From positions 248,001 to 312,000 of the forward strand of contig CAWIHT010000011.1 of the NCBI GenBank assembly GCA_963836085.1: a stretch of 64,000 nt of DNA. Direction: 5' to 3'. This document shows, in pieces, positions 43,243 through 51,894 of this stretch. The DNA comes from JAHEEL01 sp963836085 (lineage in GTDB: Bacteria; Actinomycetota; Acidimicrobiia; Spongiisociales; UBA5794). Position 1 is the first letter of the stretch; every line of letters starts with the position of its first letter. The position numbers and the translations under genes were made by a program. The notes beneath the pieces were generated by a model, which saw only the letters and a program-made list of their open reading frames with translations, was not told the origin of the DNA and ran no database searches.

Positions 43243-44750
43243 GACGAGCTGTTGTGGTGATCGTCGTCGGGTTGCTCGGAGCGCTCGCGTTCGCCCAGAC
43301 CGGCCCGATCGATGATCGACCTCCGGACTTCGGAACGGTGCCGCCGGATTTTGGGGCGGCAACCGGAGACCCGAGTGCCTGGTACTGCCCCTGGGTCGAA
43401 GCCGGTGCATTGCGGGACTCGGCGTTCGGCCTGGCTGCGGTCGTCGACATCGACTCGACGATCACCCTGGCGAACCCGAACCCGACCGAGGAACCGACCG
43501 TGCAGGAGGCACGGTTGCGCGGACCCGGGGCTCGCAGCATCGACGCGGGCGACATCGTGCGCCGCGGCGCATCGCCGGCCGTCGTCGAATTCGACGACGG
43601 GCCTGCAGTCGCGACGACATCCATGTGGTCGGATGAGCTGATCACCGGCGACCGCTGCGTGGTCTCCGTCCCCAAGGAGTGGCATCTCGTCGGAGGGATC
43701 ACGGCCGGCGACTTCAAACTCGAACTACGGCTCTTCAACCCCTTCGCCGAGCCGGCGAAGGTGCGAGTCGAGTCCATCAACGAGTTCGGCAGCTCAACGC
43801 TCGCCGGCTTCGAAAACATCGACATCGCCGGCCGATCGTGGGTGACAGAAGACCTCACCCGGGTCGTTGCCTTCAACGACAATGTGAGTTTCGTCGTGAC
43901 CTCGGAGAGCGGCATCGTCATCCCGAGCCTTGTGCTCAACAATGGAACGGATGAAGCGTCGTGGCCGGGGATCGGCCAAGCGACTACCTGGGATTTTCCG
44001 GTGACCAGCGTCCCCGGCTTGGTACCGAGTCTTGTGCTCTCGAACACCGGGAGTGTCGGGGCGACGGTCGCCATCGACCTGTTCACACCGGACGGGCCGA
44101 TCCTCGACGCCGACGGACGGATCGTCTCACCCCTCGAGCCCGTTCGGATCAATCTGGCTGATCTCGCCGAGCCGCCATTCGCGGTTCGTGTGCGTTCGAA
44201 TGCACCGATTGCCGCCGTGATCCAGGCCGCGCCCGATGGCATCTTCCCTTCGACTGGAGCCGTCAGCCCGGAAGAAGACGCCGGGAGCACCGAAGTCGGC
44301 GCCGATGAGGCCACGGACGACGAGTCGACCACCGAGACCACCGTCGCCGAGGGTGAAGAGGGTGGAGACGGCGAAGGCAGTGAGGAAGGCGAAGAGCTCC
44401 AAGGGCCGGTGACCTACGACGGGTTGGCGTCGATGCCGGGCAACCCGGACCCGCTCGAACGATGGCTGGTGCCCGGTCTGGGAACCGTACCGGGAGCCGA
44501 TACTTCGATCTGGGTGCTGAACCCAACCGGTGATGAGGCAACGGTCACGCTCAGCCCGCTCGGGGTTTCGTCCGGTGGGTCCCAGAAGGTGCTCATCCCG
44601 GCGGGGACCTACACCGAAATCCCGATCGCTCCGCTGTCCGAGACCGGCAACTCCGGAATGCTCATCCAATCGAACGTTCCGATATCGGTCGCGGTCACGA
44701 TCTCCGGCCCACAGGGGGTCGCGTTCATCGGTGGCGTAGGCATCGGATGA
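43239..44750 (+). CDS. DUF5719-family secreted protein
   Basis: 503 residues. A signal peptide occupies the first 20 or so residues (MRRAVVVIVVGLLGALAFAQ). The body has repeated beta-rich units such as ITLANPNPTEEP, LELRLFNPFAEPAKV, SLVLSNTGSVGATVAIDL and SIWVLNPTGDEATVTLSP, typical of this actinobacterial family of envelope proteins. Between residues about 340 and 390 there is a highly acidic Glu/Gly/Asp/Thr-rich linker. Strong GGGAGGAG ribosome site. Its ends overlap the genes on both sides (ATGA each), so it is cotranslated with the membrane protein before and the thioredoxin-like protein after. Confidence 0.8.
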   Translation: MRRAVVVIVVGLLGALAFAQTGPIDDRPPDFGTVPPDFGAATGDPSAWYCPWVEAGALRDSAFGLAAVVDIDSTITLANPNPTEEPTVQEARLRGPGARSIDAGDIVRRGASPAVVEFDDGPAVATTSMWSDELITGDRCVVSVPKEWHLVGGITAGDFKLELRLFNPFAEPAKVRVESINEFGSSTLAGFENIDIAGRSWVTEDLTRVVAFNDNVSFVVTSESGIVIPSLVLNNGTDEASWPGIGQATTWDFPVTSVPGLVPSLVLSNTGSVGATVAIDLFTPDGPILDADGRIVSPLEPVRINLADLAEPPFAVRVRSNAPIAAVIQAAPDGIFPSTGAVSPEEDAGSTEVGADEATDDESTTETTVAEGEEGGDGEGSEEGEELQGPVTYDGLASMPGNPDPLERWLVPGLGTVPGADTSIWVLNPTGDEATVTLSPLGVSSGGSQKVLIPAGTYTEIPIAPLSETGNSGMLIQSNVPISVAVTISGPQGVAFIGGVGIG

Positions 44751-45127
44751 CACCTCTCGTCAGCGTTGTCGTCGTTCTCGGATTGGCGCTGGTGGTCGTG
44801 GTGGCGGTGCGGCTCATCGCCCGGTGGCAGAAACCGCCCCATCCGCCGATTGACCTCGACGGCATCGGCGAGCGCCCGGGGGTGATCGTGTTCACGTCCA
44901 CCGACTGCACTTCATGCTCCGAGGCGATGCGCGTCGTCGGCGGAGCGAGCTCGTCGATCCGTGAGGTCACCTGGGAACTGGAACCGCACCTGTTCGACCG
45001 GTACCACGTCGAGGCCGTGCCGCTGATCGCCGTCCTCGACGCCGGCGGGCGATCCCTGTTTTTCGGAACGGGCGTCCCGAACGGCGCCCGTCTCCGCGCC
45101 GCTATCAGGAGAGCGGGTGTCCAATGA
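44747..45127 (+). CDS. Membrane-anchored thioredoxin-fold protein
   Basis: 126 residues. One membrane helix (about residues 5-25, VSVVVVLGLALVVVVAVRLI) then a thioredoxin-like domain with the redox motif STDCTSCSEAM and a VEAVPLIAVLDAGG cis-Pro segment. Probably extracytoplasmic if the helix is a signal anchor; by charge (RLIARWQK after the helix) the domain could instead be cytosolic. It starts in the stop codon of the DUF5719 gene. Confidence 0.8.
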   Translation: MTPLVSVVVVLGLALVVVVAVRLIARWQKPPHPPIDLDGIGERPGVIVFTSTDCTSCSEAMRVVGGASSSIREVTWELEPHLFDRYHVEAVPLIAVLDAGGRSLFFGTGVPNGARLRAAIRRAGVQ

Positions 45128-45164
45128 AGACCGCCGAGTCCTTGGCCCGGCCCTCCCACTCTCC

Positions 45165-45170
45165 TAACGT
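45165..45170 (+). promoter_or_regulatory. Possible -10 box before DUF3499
   Basis: TAACGT ends 9 nt before the ATG at 45180. No ribosome site is visible. The 52-bp spacer holds nothing else. Confidence 0.3.
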
Positions 45171-45179
45171 CGCGCGGCC

Positions 45180-45395
45180 ATGACCTGCGTTCGCTGCTCC
45201 TCGACACCCACCTCTAGCCTCACCTATGCGTACGAACGCCGGGAGGCTTGGCTCGTCGATTGTGGCAACTCCCAGGAGCCCGGCACGCGATATCCGCTCT
45301 GCACGAATCATGCGAACCGCGTGACCGCCCCGGTCGGCTGGGTACTCCACGATCGCCGTTCGCAGCCCACCCTCTTCGCGAGCGAAACGGCATAG
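45180..45395 (+). CDS. DUF3499-family small zinc-site protein
   Basis: 71 residues. CVRCSSTPTSSLTYAYERRE at the start and LCTNHANRVTAPVGWVL near the end match DUF3499, found near manB and cofD in actinobacteria. The CxxC and CxxH pairs suggest a bound metal. Function unknown. The next gene starts 7 nt downstream. Confidence 0.8.
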   Translation: MTCVRCSSTPTSSLTYAYERREAWLVDCGNSQEPGTRYPLCTNHANRVTAPVGWVLHDRRSQPTLFASETA

Positions 45396-45402
45396 GAGAG
45401 CG

Positions 45403-45690
45403 ATGTCCATCGACCGCGACGTACTCGAAGCCGTGCGGGAGATGGACGAGCATGAATTGCGGCGCCTCTACATCCTCGCCAAGGCCAGGCTCGAGGGGAG
45501 AGGCGTGGACCTGCCGGGTTCAGGGCCGGAGGTCAAGCTCCGCAAGCAGATGGTTCGGTGCGGCAAGGAGAGCTGCACCCGGTGCCCACACGGGCCATAC
45601 TGGTACGCATACTGGACCGAAGACGGGCGGCGGCGGTCTCGGTATCTCGGCAAACTTGAAGATGTTCCTGAGGCGATGGGCCAGACCTGA
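45403..45690 (+). CDS. DUF6788-like small protein
   Basis: 95 residues. A helical N-terminus is followed by the pattern VRCGKESCTRCPHGPYWYAY and RRRSRYLGK, known from small DNA- or RNA-associated domains of unknown function. The three cysteines suggest a metal site. An AGGAG lies a few bases before the ATG. Not clearly part of the conserved cofD-manB block, so perhaps an insertion. Confidence 0.6.
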   Translation: MSIDRDVLEAVREMDEHELRRLYILAKARLEGRGVDLPGSGPEVKLRKQMVRCGKESCTRCPHGPYWYAYWTEDGRRRSRYLGKLEDVPEAMGQT

Positions 45691-45693
45691 CGC

Positions 45694-45699
45694 TACGAT
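45694..45699 (+). promoter_or_regulatory. -10 box of the zinc-ribbon gene, short leader
   Basis: TACGAT, then about 20 nt to the ATG at 45720, with GGGAGG in the leader as ribosome site. Confidence 0.4.
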
Positions 45700-45719
45700 G
45701 TTCGCTTGGGAGGCACACA

Positions 45720-45905
45720 ATGAACGACGGTCTCAGCTGCAATACGTGCGGTCAGAACTCTGTGATTCAGATCGAACTGACCCTTCCGGACGGATCAGAA
45801 GTGGTCTTCTGCTCGTGCCACCGATGCGAGTCGAAGTGGTGGGATCGTGATGGCGTGCGCCTCGACCTCGACGCGCTCATCGATGTTGCACGTCGCGAGT
45901 CCTAG
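45720..45905 (+). CDS. Small zinc-ribbon protein, function unknown
   Basis: 61 residues. CxxC knuckles in SCNTCGQNS and FCSCHRCESKWW, a typical zinc ribbon that could bind nucleic acid or protein. It has its own promoter and ribosome site. It lies just before a large membrane gene with a separate leaderless promoter. Confidence 0.7.
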   Translation: MNDGLSCNTCGQNSVIQIELTLPDGSEVVFCSCHRCESKWWDRDGVRLDLDALIDVARRES

Positions 45906-45930
45906 ACCGACCCTATTCCACCCGGTTCAC

Positions 45931-45936
45931 TAGCCT
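45931..45936 (+). promoter_or_regulatory. -10 box of the large membrane gene, leaderless GTG
   Basis: TAGCCT, 7 nt, GTG at 45944. No ribosome site. Confidence 0.5.
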
Positions 45937-45943
45937 TCCGTCC

Positions 45944-48142
45944 GTGAAATCTCCGCCCGCGCCCACCGTCAGGGAGCACGAACCCGGGCCGTCGGTGGCA
46001 CCGGACACGGGTGCGGTACCGACCTGGTTGATCGTCGTGCTCGTTGGGGCTCCTACGCTGCTCATTCTGCTCATCATGTCGGGCATCCTCGGTGTGATCG
46101 GGTCGGGGTCCCTGATTCGGTTCCCGCAGATCCTCGTTGCGAACACCCCAACCGGTGGCGACATGGGGGCGCATGTACTCCTGCCCCAGGTGCTGCGCGA
46201 CGTGCTGCTCCCGTCCGGTCGGATCTTCGGCTGGTCGAGCACGTGGTACGCCGGATTCCCTGCGCTCTACTTCTACTTCCCGATCCCGGCGCTGATCACG
46301 GTCCTCCTCGACGTGTTTCTGCCATACGGCGTCGCCTTCAAACTCGTGACGATCGTTGGCCTGGTCGGACTCCCGATCGCTACCTACGGCTTCGTCCGGT
46401 TGCTCGGCTTCTCCCGCCCAGTCTCCGGTCTCGCTTCGCTGACGGGATCCATGTTCGTGCTCATGGAGAGTTTCTCGATCTTCGGCGCCAACATGAAGTC
46501 GACGCTCGCCGGGGAGTTCTCGTTCTCCTGGTCGTTTGCGTTGTCGCTGCTCTACCTCGGGGTCGTTGCCAGGGATACGCGCCTCGGGAAGCGATTCACA
46601 CCACTCGCCGGCACGCTGCTCGCCCTGACGGCGATGACGCACATCGTCACCACGATGATCGTCGTTGCGGTCTCCGCGGTGTTGCTGTTCAAGAGGAACG
46701 GACCGCGAACGGTCGTCTCATCCTGGGCCCTCGGGTTCGCGATCAGCGCCTTCTGGGCTCTGCCGCTCGCGGTTCGCGTGCTGACCGGCATGACCACCGA
46801 CATGGGTTGGGCGCCGGTGAAGAACATCGTTGGCGACACCACTCCGGGATCGCCATTCCCCGGCGAGTTCATCCCCATCCTGGTGCTCGGCGTGATCGGC
46901 ATGCTGTGGACGATGCTCCGGCGCGACGACGTGGTCGTCCTCGCGTGGCTCACGCTGCTCCCGCTGGTCGGGTACTTCGTGCTCCCCAAGATCGGGATCA
47001 CGATGCTCTACAACGCTCGGCTTCTGCCCTATTGGTATTTCGGAATATACGTGTTCGCCGGGATTGCGCTCGGCCTCGCGGCGGTCGAGATCGGACGGCG
47101 AGTCCCGCTGCGCCGCTCAGCCACGATCGGGCTCTCGCTCGGAGCAGGATTCATCGTGCTGGTCGCAAGCATCCTCTCGATCCATGATGTACCTGGATGG
47201 GTCAAATGGAACTTCGAGGGGTACGAGGGCAAAGCTGACTACGCCGAGTACCGCACGCTGATGGAGACCGTCAACACACTTCCTCCAGGAAGGATCATGT
47301 GGGAGGCAAACAGCGAGATGAACAAGTACGGGACGCCGATGGCGCTCATGCTGTTCCCCTACTGGAGCGAAGGGCACTCGTCCATGGAAGGGCTGTTCTT
47401 CGAATCGTCGCTCACCACCCCGTTCCACTTCTTGAACGCGTCCGAGGTGAGCGAACGGCCGTCGAACCCCGTCCGCGGCCTGGACTACCGGGGTTTCAAC
47501 ATGGAGCGGGGCATCACCCACCTCGCGCTCTACAACGTCGACTACTACGTGAGCTACACCGACGCGGGGGCCGATGCGGCCCGCGTCGCCGGCCTCGCGG
47601 AGGTCGGCGTTGCACCGCCGTGGTACATCTTCGCTCTGCCCGCGTCTGACCTCGTCGACATTGCGACAATCGAGCCGGCGGTGTGGGCAGGCGGAGGCGA
47701 CTTCCTCGATCCCGCCCTCGAGTGGTACGACGATGTCGAGAACCTCGATCACTGGCTGGTCCAGGACGGACCGGAGGAATGGGAGCGGGTCGAAACGGTG
47801 GACGAGCGGCTCCTGACCGTCGATCCGTATGACGGCTCAGGGATCGTCACCGATATTGTTGCCGAGGACCATCGCATCTCGTTCACAACCACGGCTGTGG
47901 GCGTACCGCACCTCGTCAAGGTTTCGTACTTCCCCAATTGGACGGCCGATGGCGCCGACGGGCCCTATCGGGCGGCACCCTCCCTGATGGTGGTCGTTCC
48001 CACCAGCGAACAGGTCGTGCTTGAGTTCAAGAACACAAATGCCGAGAACCTGGGGATGGCCCTTACGTTGACTGCAGCCGTGGGGTTGGGCGTCTACGCG
48101 TACCAACGCCGCAAATACCGTGTCGCCCAGGACGCCGCGTGA
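45944..48142 (+). CDS. Large polytopic membrane protein (PTPS-related/YfhO-like)
   Basis: 732 residues starting at a GTG. A leading helix at about 27-50, then NTPTGGDMGAHVLLPQVLRD, STWYAGFPALYFYFPIPAL and about a dozen helices to residue 415 or so; the remaining 300 residues are extracytoplasmic, with a last helix before the basic C-terminus. The N-terminal pattern resembles the 6-pyruvoyl-tetrahydropterin synthase-related membrane family, which belongs with polyprenyl-sugar glycosyltransferases. A role in surface-glycan assembly is inferred from neighbours. Its stop overlaps the GtrA start (GTGA). Confidence 0.75.
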   Translation: MKSPPAPTVREHEPGPSVAPDTGAVPTWLIVVLVGAPTLLILLIMSGILGVIGSGSLIRFPQILVANTPTGGDMGAHVLLPQVLRDVLLPSGRIFGWSSTWYAGFPALYFYFPIPALITVLLDVFLPYGVAFKLVTIVGLVGLPIATYGFVRLLGFSRPVSGLASLTGSMFVLMESFSIFGANMKSTLAGEFSFSWSFALSLLYLGVVARDTRLGKRFTPLAGTLLALTAMTHIVTTMIVVAVSAVLLFKRNGPRTVVSSWALGFAISAFWALPLAVRVLTGMTTDMGWAPVKNIVGDTTPGSPFPGEFIPILVLGVIGMLWTMLRRDDVVVLAWLTLLPLVGYFVLPKIGITMLYNARLLPYWYFGIYVFAGIALGLAAVEIGRRVPLRRSATIGLSLGAGFIVLVASILSIHDVPGWVKWNFEGYEGKADYAEYRTLMETVNTLPPGRIMWEANSEMNKYGTPMALMLFPYWSEGHSSMEGLFFESSLTTPFHFLNASEVSERPSNPVRGLDYRGFNMERGITHLALYNVDYYVSYTDAGADAARVAGLAEVGVAPPWYIFALPASDLVDIATIEPAVWAGGGDFLDPALEWYDDVENLDHWLVQDGPEEWERVETVDERLLTVDPYDGSGIVTDIVAEDHRISFTTTAVGVPHLVKVSYFPNWTADGADGPYRAAPSLMVVVPTSEQVVLEFKNTNAENLGMALTLTAAVGLGVYAYQRRKYRVAQDAA

Positions 48143-48597
48143 AGGACTACCTCGCCAGCTTCATGACGAAGCAAGCACTGGGCCAATTCGTCAAGGTGGG
48201 CCTCGTGGGTTTGGCGAATACCGTGGTGTCGTTTGCGCTGTTCAACCTCTTCCTGTGGATGGGCTGGTGGTCGGTGCTTGCCGTCAGCGGCGCGTTCGCA
48301 ATCACGACCTTCATGTCGTATCTCCTCAACCGTGCGTGGACGTTCGAGATCAAGGACGGGAAGGTGTCGGGGCGCGAGACCGCGAACTTCTACCTCGTCA
48401 ACCTGGCCGCGTGGGCAGGAACCGCGGGGGCGATGTGGATCGCCGAAGCGTTGTTCGGACCACTGTCGAAGATCGCAGCCAACGGGGTGTACCTGGCGAC
48501 GTCGATCGTGATCCTGCTTCCGAAGTTCGCGTCCTATCGAGACATCGTGTTCGGGAAGGCGATCCGCGAGCGAGAGCACGACGCCGTCGAAGTCTGA
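48139..48597 (+). CDS. GtrA-family membrane protein
   Basis: 152 residues, four helices. KVGLVGLANTVVSFALFNLF and FMSYLLNRAWTFEIK are family marks. GtrA proteins help move or modify undecaprenyl-linked sugars. The GTG overlaps the previous TGA. It partners naturally with the GT2 gene that converges on it at 48609. Confidence 0.88.
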   Translation: MKDYLASFMTKQALGQFVKVGLVGLANTVVSFALFNLFLWMGWWSVLAVSGAFAITTFMSYLLNRAWTFEIKDGKVSGRETANFYLVNLAAWAGTAGAMWIAEALFGPLSKIAANGVYLATSIVILLPKFASYRDIVFGKAIREREHDAVEV

Positions 48598-48623
48598 AGG
48601 ACGGACGTTCAGTTCCTCAGACT
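48591..48623. terminator. Hairpin between convergent gtrA and GT2 genes
   Basis: AGTCTGA (48591-48597) and TCAGACT (48617-48623), perfect 7-bp arms with a 19-nt loop, span both stop codons. Could act as a two-way terminator; no clear T-run. Confidence 0.35.
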
Positions 48624-49316
48624 CTTCCTGACGTTCCACACACCCTTGAGGGTCCGTGGCACGCGTTTGGCGAGGCTGGTCTTTGCTTCGCGTTTCTCCT
48701 CGACGACGGCCGGTACCTCGACGATTCGGAACTCGGCTCGTTCCGCACGAACGACCAATTCGGTGTCGAACAGATCCTGCGTTGAGATCACTTCGTTCGC
48801 GATCTGTTCGACTACTTCCCGGCGAATCGCCTTCATGCCGTGCGTATCCGAGACGCCGGACGAGAGCATGAAGCGAAGGATCTGATTGAACGTGAAGGTC
48901 GCGAACTGTCGCACCGGCCCGCGGCGATCGTCGGCACCCTCGACGCGCTTCGAAGCGAGTACGAGATCGGCCTCCTCTTCGACGTCCAGGACCGCGCGCA
49001 GGAAGTCGGCAGAGAAGTAGTCGATGTCGAAATTGACGACCCACTCGCCGTCGGTTGCGAGAAACCCGTCCCGCATGGCGGCCCCGTAGTTGGGCGTCGG
49101 GAGTTCAAGCAGCGCCAGCGTCGGATGATCGGGCATCAGCTGTCGTACCGCTGCGGCGGTACCGTCGGTCGAACCGTTCTCGGCGATCAGCACCGTGATG
49201 TCCGCAGGGACGTCTGCGATCTCGTCGAAGAGTTCCTCGAGCGCCCCGACGAGGTAGTCGGCTTCGTTGTGAACCGGGATCACGACCGACATGGTCGTTC
49301 GGGGGTAAGGGGTCAT
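48609..49316 (-). CDS. Family 2 glycosyltransferase (dolichol-phosphate mannosyltransferase-like)
   Basis: 235 residues. MSVVIPVHNEADYLVGALEE, ITVLIAENGSTDGTAAAV, and the DxD motif in VVNFDIDYFSADFL. It resembles polyprenyl-phosphate mannosyl or glucosyl transferases that act together with GtrA. Start at 49316 or at the next Met (49292), whose sequence begins the family fold. TACACT lies 10 nt upstream of the 49316 start. Confidence 0.88.
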   Translation of the reverse strand: MTPYPRTTMSVVIPVHNEADYLVGALEELFDEIADVPADITVLIAENGSTDGTAAAVRQLMPDHPTLALLELPTPNYGAAMRDGFLATDGEWVVNFDIDYFSADFLRAVLDVEEEADLVLASKRVEGADDRRGPVRQFATFTFNQILRFMLSSGVSDTHGMKAIRREVVEQIANEVISTQDLFDTELVVRAERAEFRIVEVPAVVEEKREAKTSLAKRVPRTLKGVWNVRKSLRN

Positions 49317-49376
49317 TCTGACGATGAGTGTAGGAACGGATTGAAGACAGGGACCCGACCTGCGCAGGATCGACCG

Positions 49377-49382
49377 TACAAT
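49377..49382 (+). promoter_or_regulatory. -10 box of manB, leaderless arrangement
   Basis: TACAAT, 6 nt, ATG at 49389. It drives manB, Trm112, SIS and ahcY, which are joined by overlaps. Confidence 0.6.
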
Positions 49383-49388
49383 CCCGGC

Positions 49389-50726
49389 ATGGACCTCAGC
49401 ACCATCTTCAAGGCGTACGACGTGCGCGGCCTCTATCCGTCCCAGATCGACGAGGAGGTGGCGGGGAAGGTCGGCTACGCCTTCGCGGTCTTCGCCGGCG
49501 CCGAGCGGATCGCTGTCGGCCGCGACTGCCGCTTGTCGTCGCCGGGAATCGCAGCGGCGCTCATGGACGGCATCACCCGGGCAGGCGTTGACGTTGCCGA
49601 CCTCGGCGAGATCACCACCGATGCGCTCTACTACGTGTCGGGTTCCATGGAACTCCCGGGCGTGGTCGTGACCGCTTCCCACAATCCGCCGCAGTACAAC
49701 GGCCTCAAATTCTGCCTCGCAGGCGCAGCGCCGGTCGGCGAGGAGACCGGCCTTCGCGAAGTCAAGGATCTCGCCGTCGGTCCTCAGCCTGAGGCTCCGG
49801 AGTTCGGGACGGTTGTTTCGGTCGACATCCTGCCGGGGTACGTCGATCACCTCCTCGGCGTCGTCGAACCTGAGGCCTTCGCCGCCTTGACGGTCGTGGC
49901 GGACGGTGGCAACGGCATGGCGGGCATCGCTCTCCCATCGGTCTTCGACCGGCTACCTGCGCACCTCGTCGGGCTCTACCTGGAGCCCGACGGAACATTC
50001 CCGAATCATCCGGCCGACCCGCTCCGGCCTGAGAACCTCGCAGACCTGCTCTTGCTGATGGAGACCGAGCACCCCGATCTCGGCGTCGCATTCGACGGCG
50101 ACGCCGATCGTGCCTTCTTCATTGATGACCAGGGCGTCCCGCTCCCCGGCAGTACCACGACGGCGCTCGTGGCCGACTGGTTCCTCAAGGGAGAAGCCGG
50201 GGCCTCGATCGTCCACAATCTCATCTGTTCGAAGGCGGTCGCTGAACGGGTCACGGCATCCGGGGGGAATCCGGTACGGACCAAGGTCGGGCACTCGTAC
50301 ATCAAGAAGGTGATGAAGGAGACGGGGGCGGTCTTTGGCGGTGAGCACTCCGGTCACTACTACTTCCGCGACAACTACCGCGCCGACTCCGGCATCCTCG
50401 CGCTGCTGGTGCTCATGCAAGTGCTCTCCGAAGCCGACAAGCCGCTCTCTGAACTGCGCGCGGTGTACGAGCCATACGCGAGTTCGGGTGAGATCAACTA
50501 TGACGTCGCAGATCAGGCCGCGGCAACGGCTGCGGTCGCAGCGGCTTTTGCCGACGCTGAGATCGATGATCTCGACGGATTGACCGTCGATCTCGGTGAT
50601 CGCTGGTTCAATCTGCGTCCATCAAACACCGAACCGAAGCTTCGGCTGAATGCCGAGGCACCCGACGCCGCCGCCGTCGACGATCTTGTCGCAGCGGTTG
50701 CTTCGATCATCGAGGAGGGATCGTGA
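49389..50726 (+). CDS. manB: Phosphomannomutase / phosphoglucomutase
   Basis: 445 residues. It interconverts mannose 6- and 1-phosphate for GDP-mannose. FKAYDVRGLYPSQIDEE, active-site phosphoserine in VVVTASHNPPQYNGLK, metal loop VAFDGDADRAFF, sugar-binding GGEHSGHYYFRD, and phosphate-binding RPSNTEPKLRLNAE. It starts at 49389 by its -10 box; upstream frame is antisense to GT2. The order manB-Trm112-SIS-ahcY is conserved in actinobacteria. Confidence 0.95.
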   Translation: MDLSTIFKAYDVRGLYPSQIDEEVAGKVGYAFAVFAGAERIAVGRDCRLSSPGIAAALMDGITRAGVDVADLGEITTDALYYVSGSMELPGVVVTASHNPPQYNGLKFCLAGAAPVGEETGLREVKDLAVGPQPEAPEFGTVVSVDILPGYVDHLLGVVEPEAFAALTVVADGGNGMAGIALPSVFDRLPAHLVGLYLEPDGTFPNHPADPLRPENLADLLLLMETEHPDLGVAFDGDADRAFFIDDQGVPLPGSTTTALVADWFLKGEAGASIVHNLICSKAVAERVTASGGNPVRTKVGHSYIKKVMKETGAVFGGEHSGHYYFRDNYRADSGILALLVLMQVLSEADKPLSELRAVYEPYASSGEINYDVADQAAATAAVAAAFADAEIDDLDGLTVDLGDRWFNLRPSNTEPKLRLNAEAPDAAAVDDLVAAVASIIEEGS

Positions 50727-50905
50727 CCGACCACCTGATCGACCAGGAACTGCTGGCCATCATGCAGTGCCCATCGTGTGCCGGAACGCTCGCCGAACGC
50801 CCGGAACCGCCGGCGCTCGTGTGCTCCGATTGCGGGCTCCAGTATCCGGTTCGGGACGGCATCCCGGTCATGTTGATCGACGAAGCCTCACCCGCCGACC
50901 AATGA
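50723..50905 (+). CDS. Trm112-like zinc-ribbon protein
   Basis: 60 residues. LLAIMQCPSCAGTLAE, LVCSDCGLQYPVRDGIPVML: a four-Cys zinc ribbon with the YPVRDGIPVM end typical of the bacterial Trm112/UPF0434 group. The GTG overlaps the manB stop; its TGA overlaps the SIS start. Partner unknown. Confidence 0.88.
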   Translation: MTDHLIDQELLAIMQCPSCAGTLAERPEPPALVCSDCGLQYPVRDGIPVMLIDEASPADQ

Positions 50906-51894
50906 CGATGCTTGACGACATCCTCACCTTGCCGGACCAGTTGCGGTGGGGCATTGGCCTCGACGCGCAGCCGATTCGCAGCAGCGGCCCGATCGTCATC
51001 CTCGGCATGGGTGGATCGGCGATGGCCGCCTCCGTCGCCACGCTCTCAGCCTCGCCGCGAGCGCCGATCGTGGTCCACCGGGGCTATGGACTCCCGACAT
51101 GGGCCGCGGACAGTGGGGCTGCGGTCATCGCGGTCTCGTATAGCGGCAACACCGAGGAGGTACTCTCGGGCGTCGACGCAGCCATCTCCGATCGACTGCC
51201 GCTCGCTGCGGTGGCCTCAGGAGGACGCCTCGGAGAGATCGCCCGTGAGCGCGCCCTGCCCTACGTCGAGGTTCCAGATGGGATTCAGCCGCGTGCCGCG
51301 GTCGGCTACCAGGCCGCCGCTGTGGCTGCGACCCTGGGCGCAGCCGGTCAAGTTGTCGACGTCGACCGCGATCTCGACGAAGCAGCGAACGTGCTCGAGT
51401 CGCTTCTCGACAAAGGCCGAGGCGGCGCGGTAGTGCTCGGCCGGGACATTGCCGACGGCCTCGCCGGACGAACGGCCGTGATCTACGGCGGCAAAGGAAT
51501 CGGATCAACCGCCGCGTACCGGTGGAAGACGCAGATCAACGAGAACGCGAAGAGTCCCGCATTCTCAGGGACGATTCCGGAGATGAACCACAACGAACTC
51601 GAAGGTTGGCGCCCCGGCGTCAGTCAGGGATTCGGCGTGATCTACCTGCGGGACGAAGCCGACCATCCCGCGATCTCGCGCCGTCTTGATCTCACTGGAA
51701 CCGTACTCTCCGGTGCTGTCCGGAGGATCGGAGAAGCGCGATCCGTAGGGACCGGGCCGCTCGCCCGGTTCTTCAGCCTCGCCGTGGTGGGCGATGTGGC
51801 ATCGGTCGCCATGGCCGAGCAAGCCGGCATAGATTCGACCGAGGTCGAGACGCTCGAGGAATTCAAAGTCATGCTCGCGAAGGGAACATCATGA
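50902..51894 (+). CDS. SIS-domain phosphosugar isomerase (bifunctional PGI/PMI-like)
   Basis: 330 residues. Two SIS domains: VILGMGGSAMAASVATL, VIAVSYSGNTEEVLSGVDAA, and IYGGKGIGSTAAYRWKTQIN with ENAKSPAFSGTIPEMNHNEL near the active site. It likely interconverts fructose 6-phosphate with mannose or glucose 6-phosphate, feeding manB. Starts in the Trm112 stop (ATGA); overlaps ahcY at the end. Confidence 0.88.
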   Translation: MTMLDDILTLPDQLRWGIGLDAQPIRSSGPIVILGMGGSAMAASVATLSASPRAPIVVHRGYGLPTWAADSGAAVIAVSYSGNTEEVLSGVDAAISDRLPLAAVASGGRLGEIARERALPYVEVPDGIQPRAAVGYQAAAVAATLGAAGQVVDVDRDLDEAANVLESLLDKGRGGAVVLGRDIADGLAGRTAVIYGGKGIGSTAAYRWKTQINENAKSPAFSGTIPEMNHNELEGWRPGVSQGFGVIYLRDEADHPAISRRLDLTGTVLSGAVRRIGEARSVGTGPLARFFSLAVVGDVASVAMAEQAGIDSTEVETLEEFKVMLAKGTS

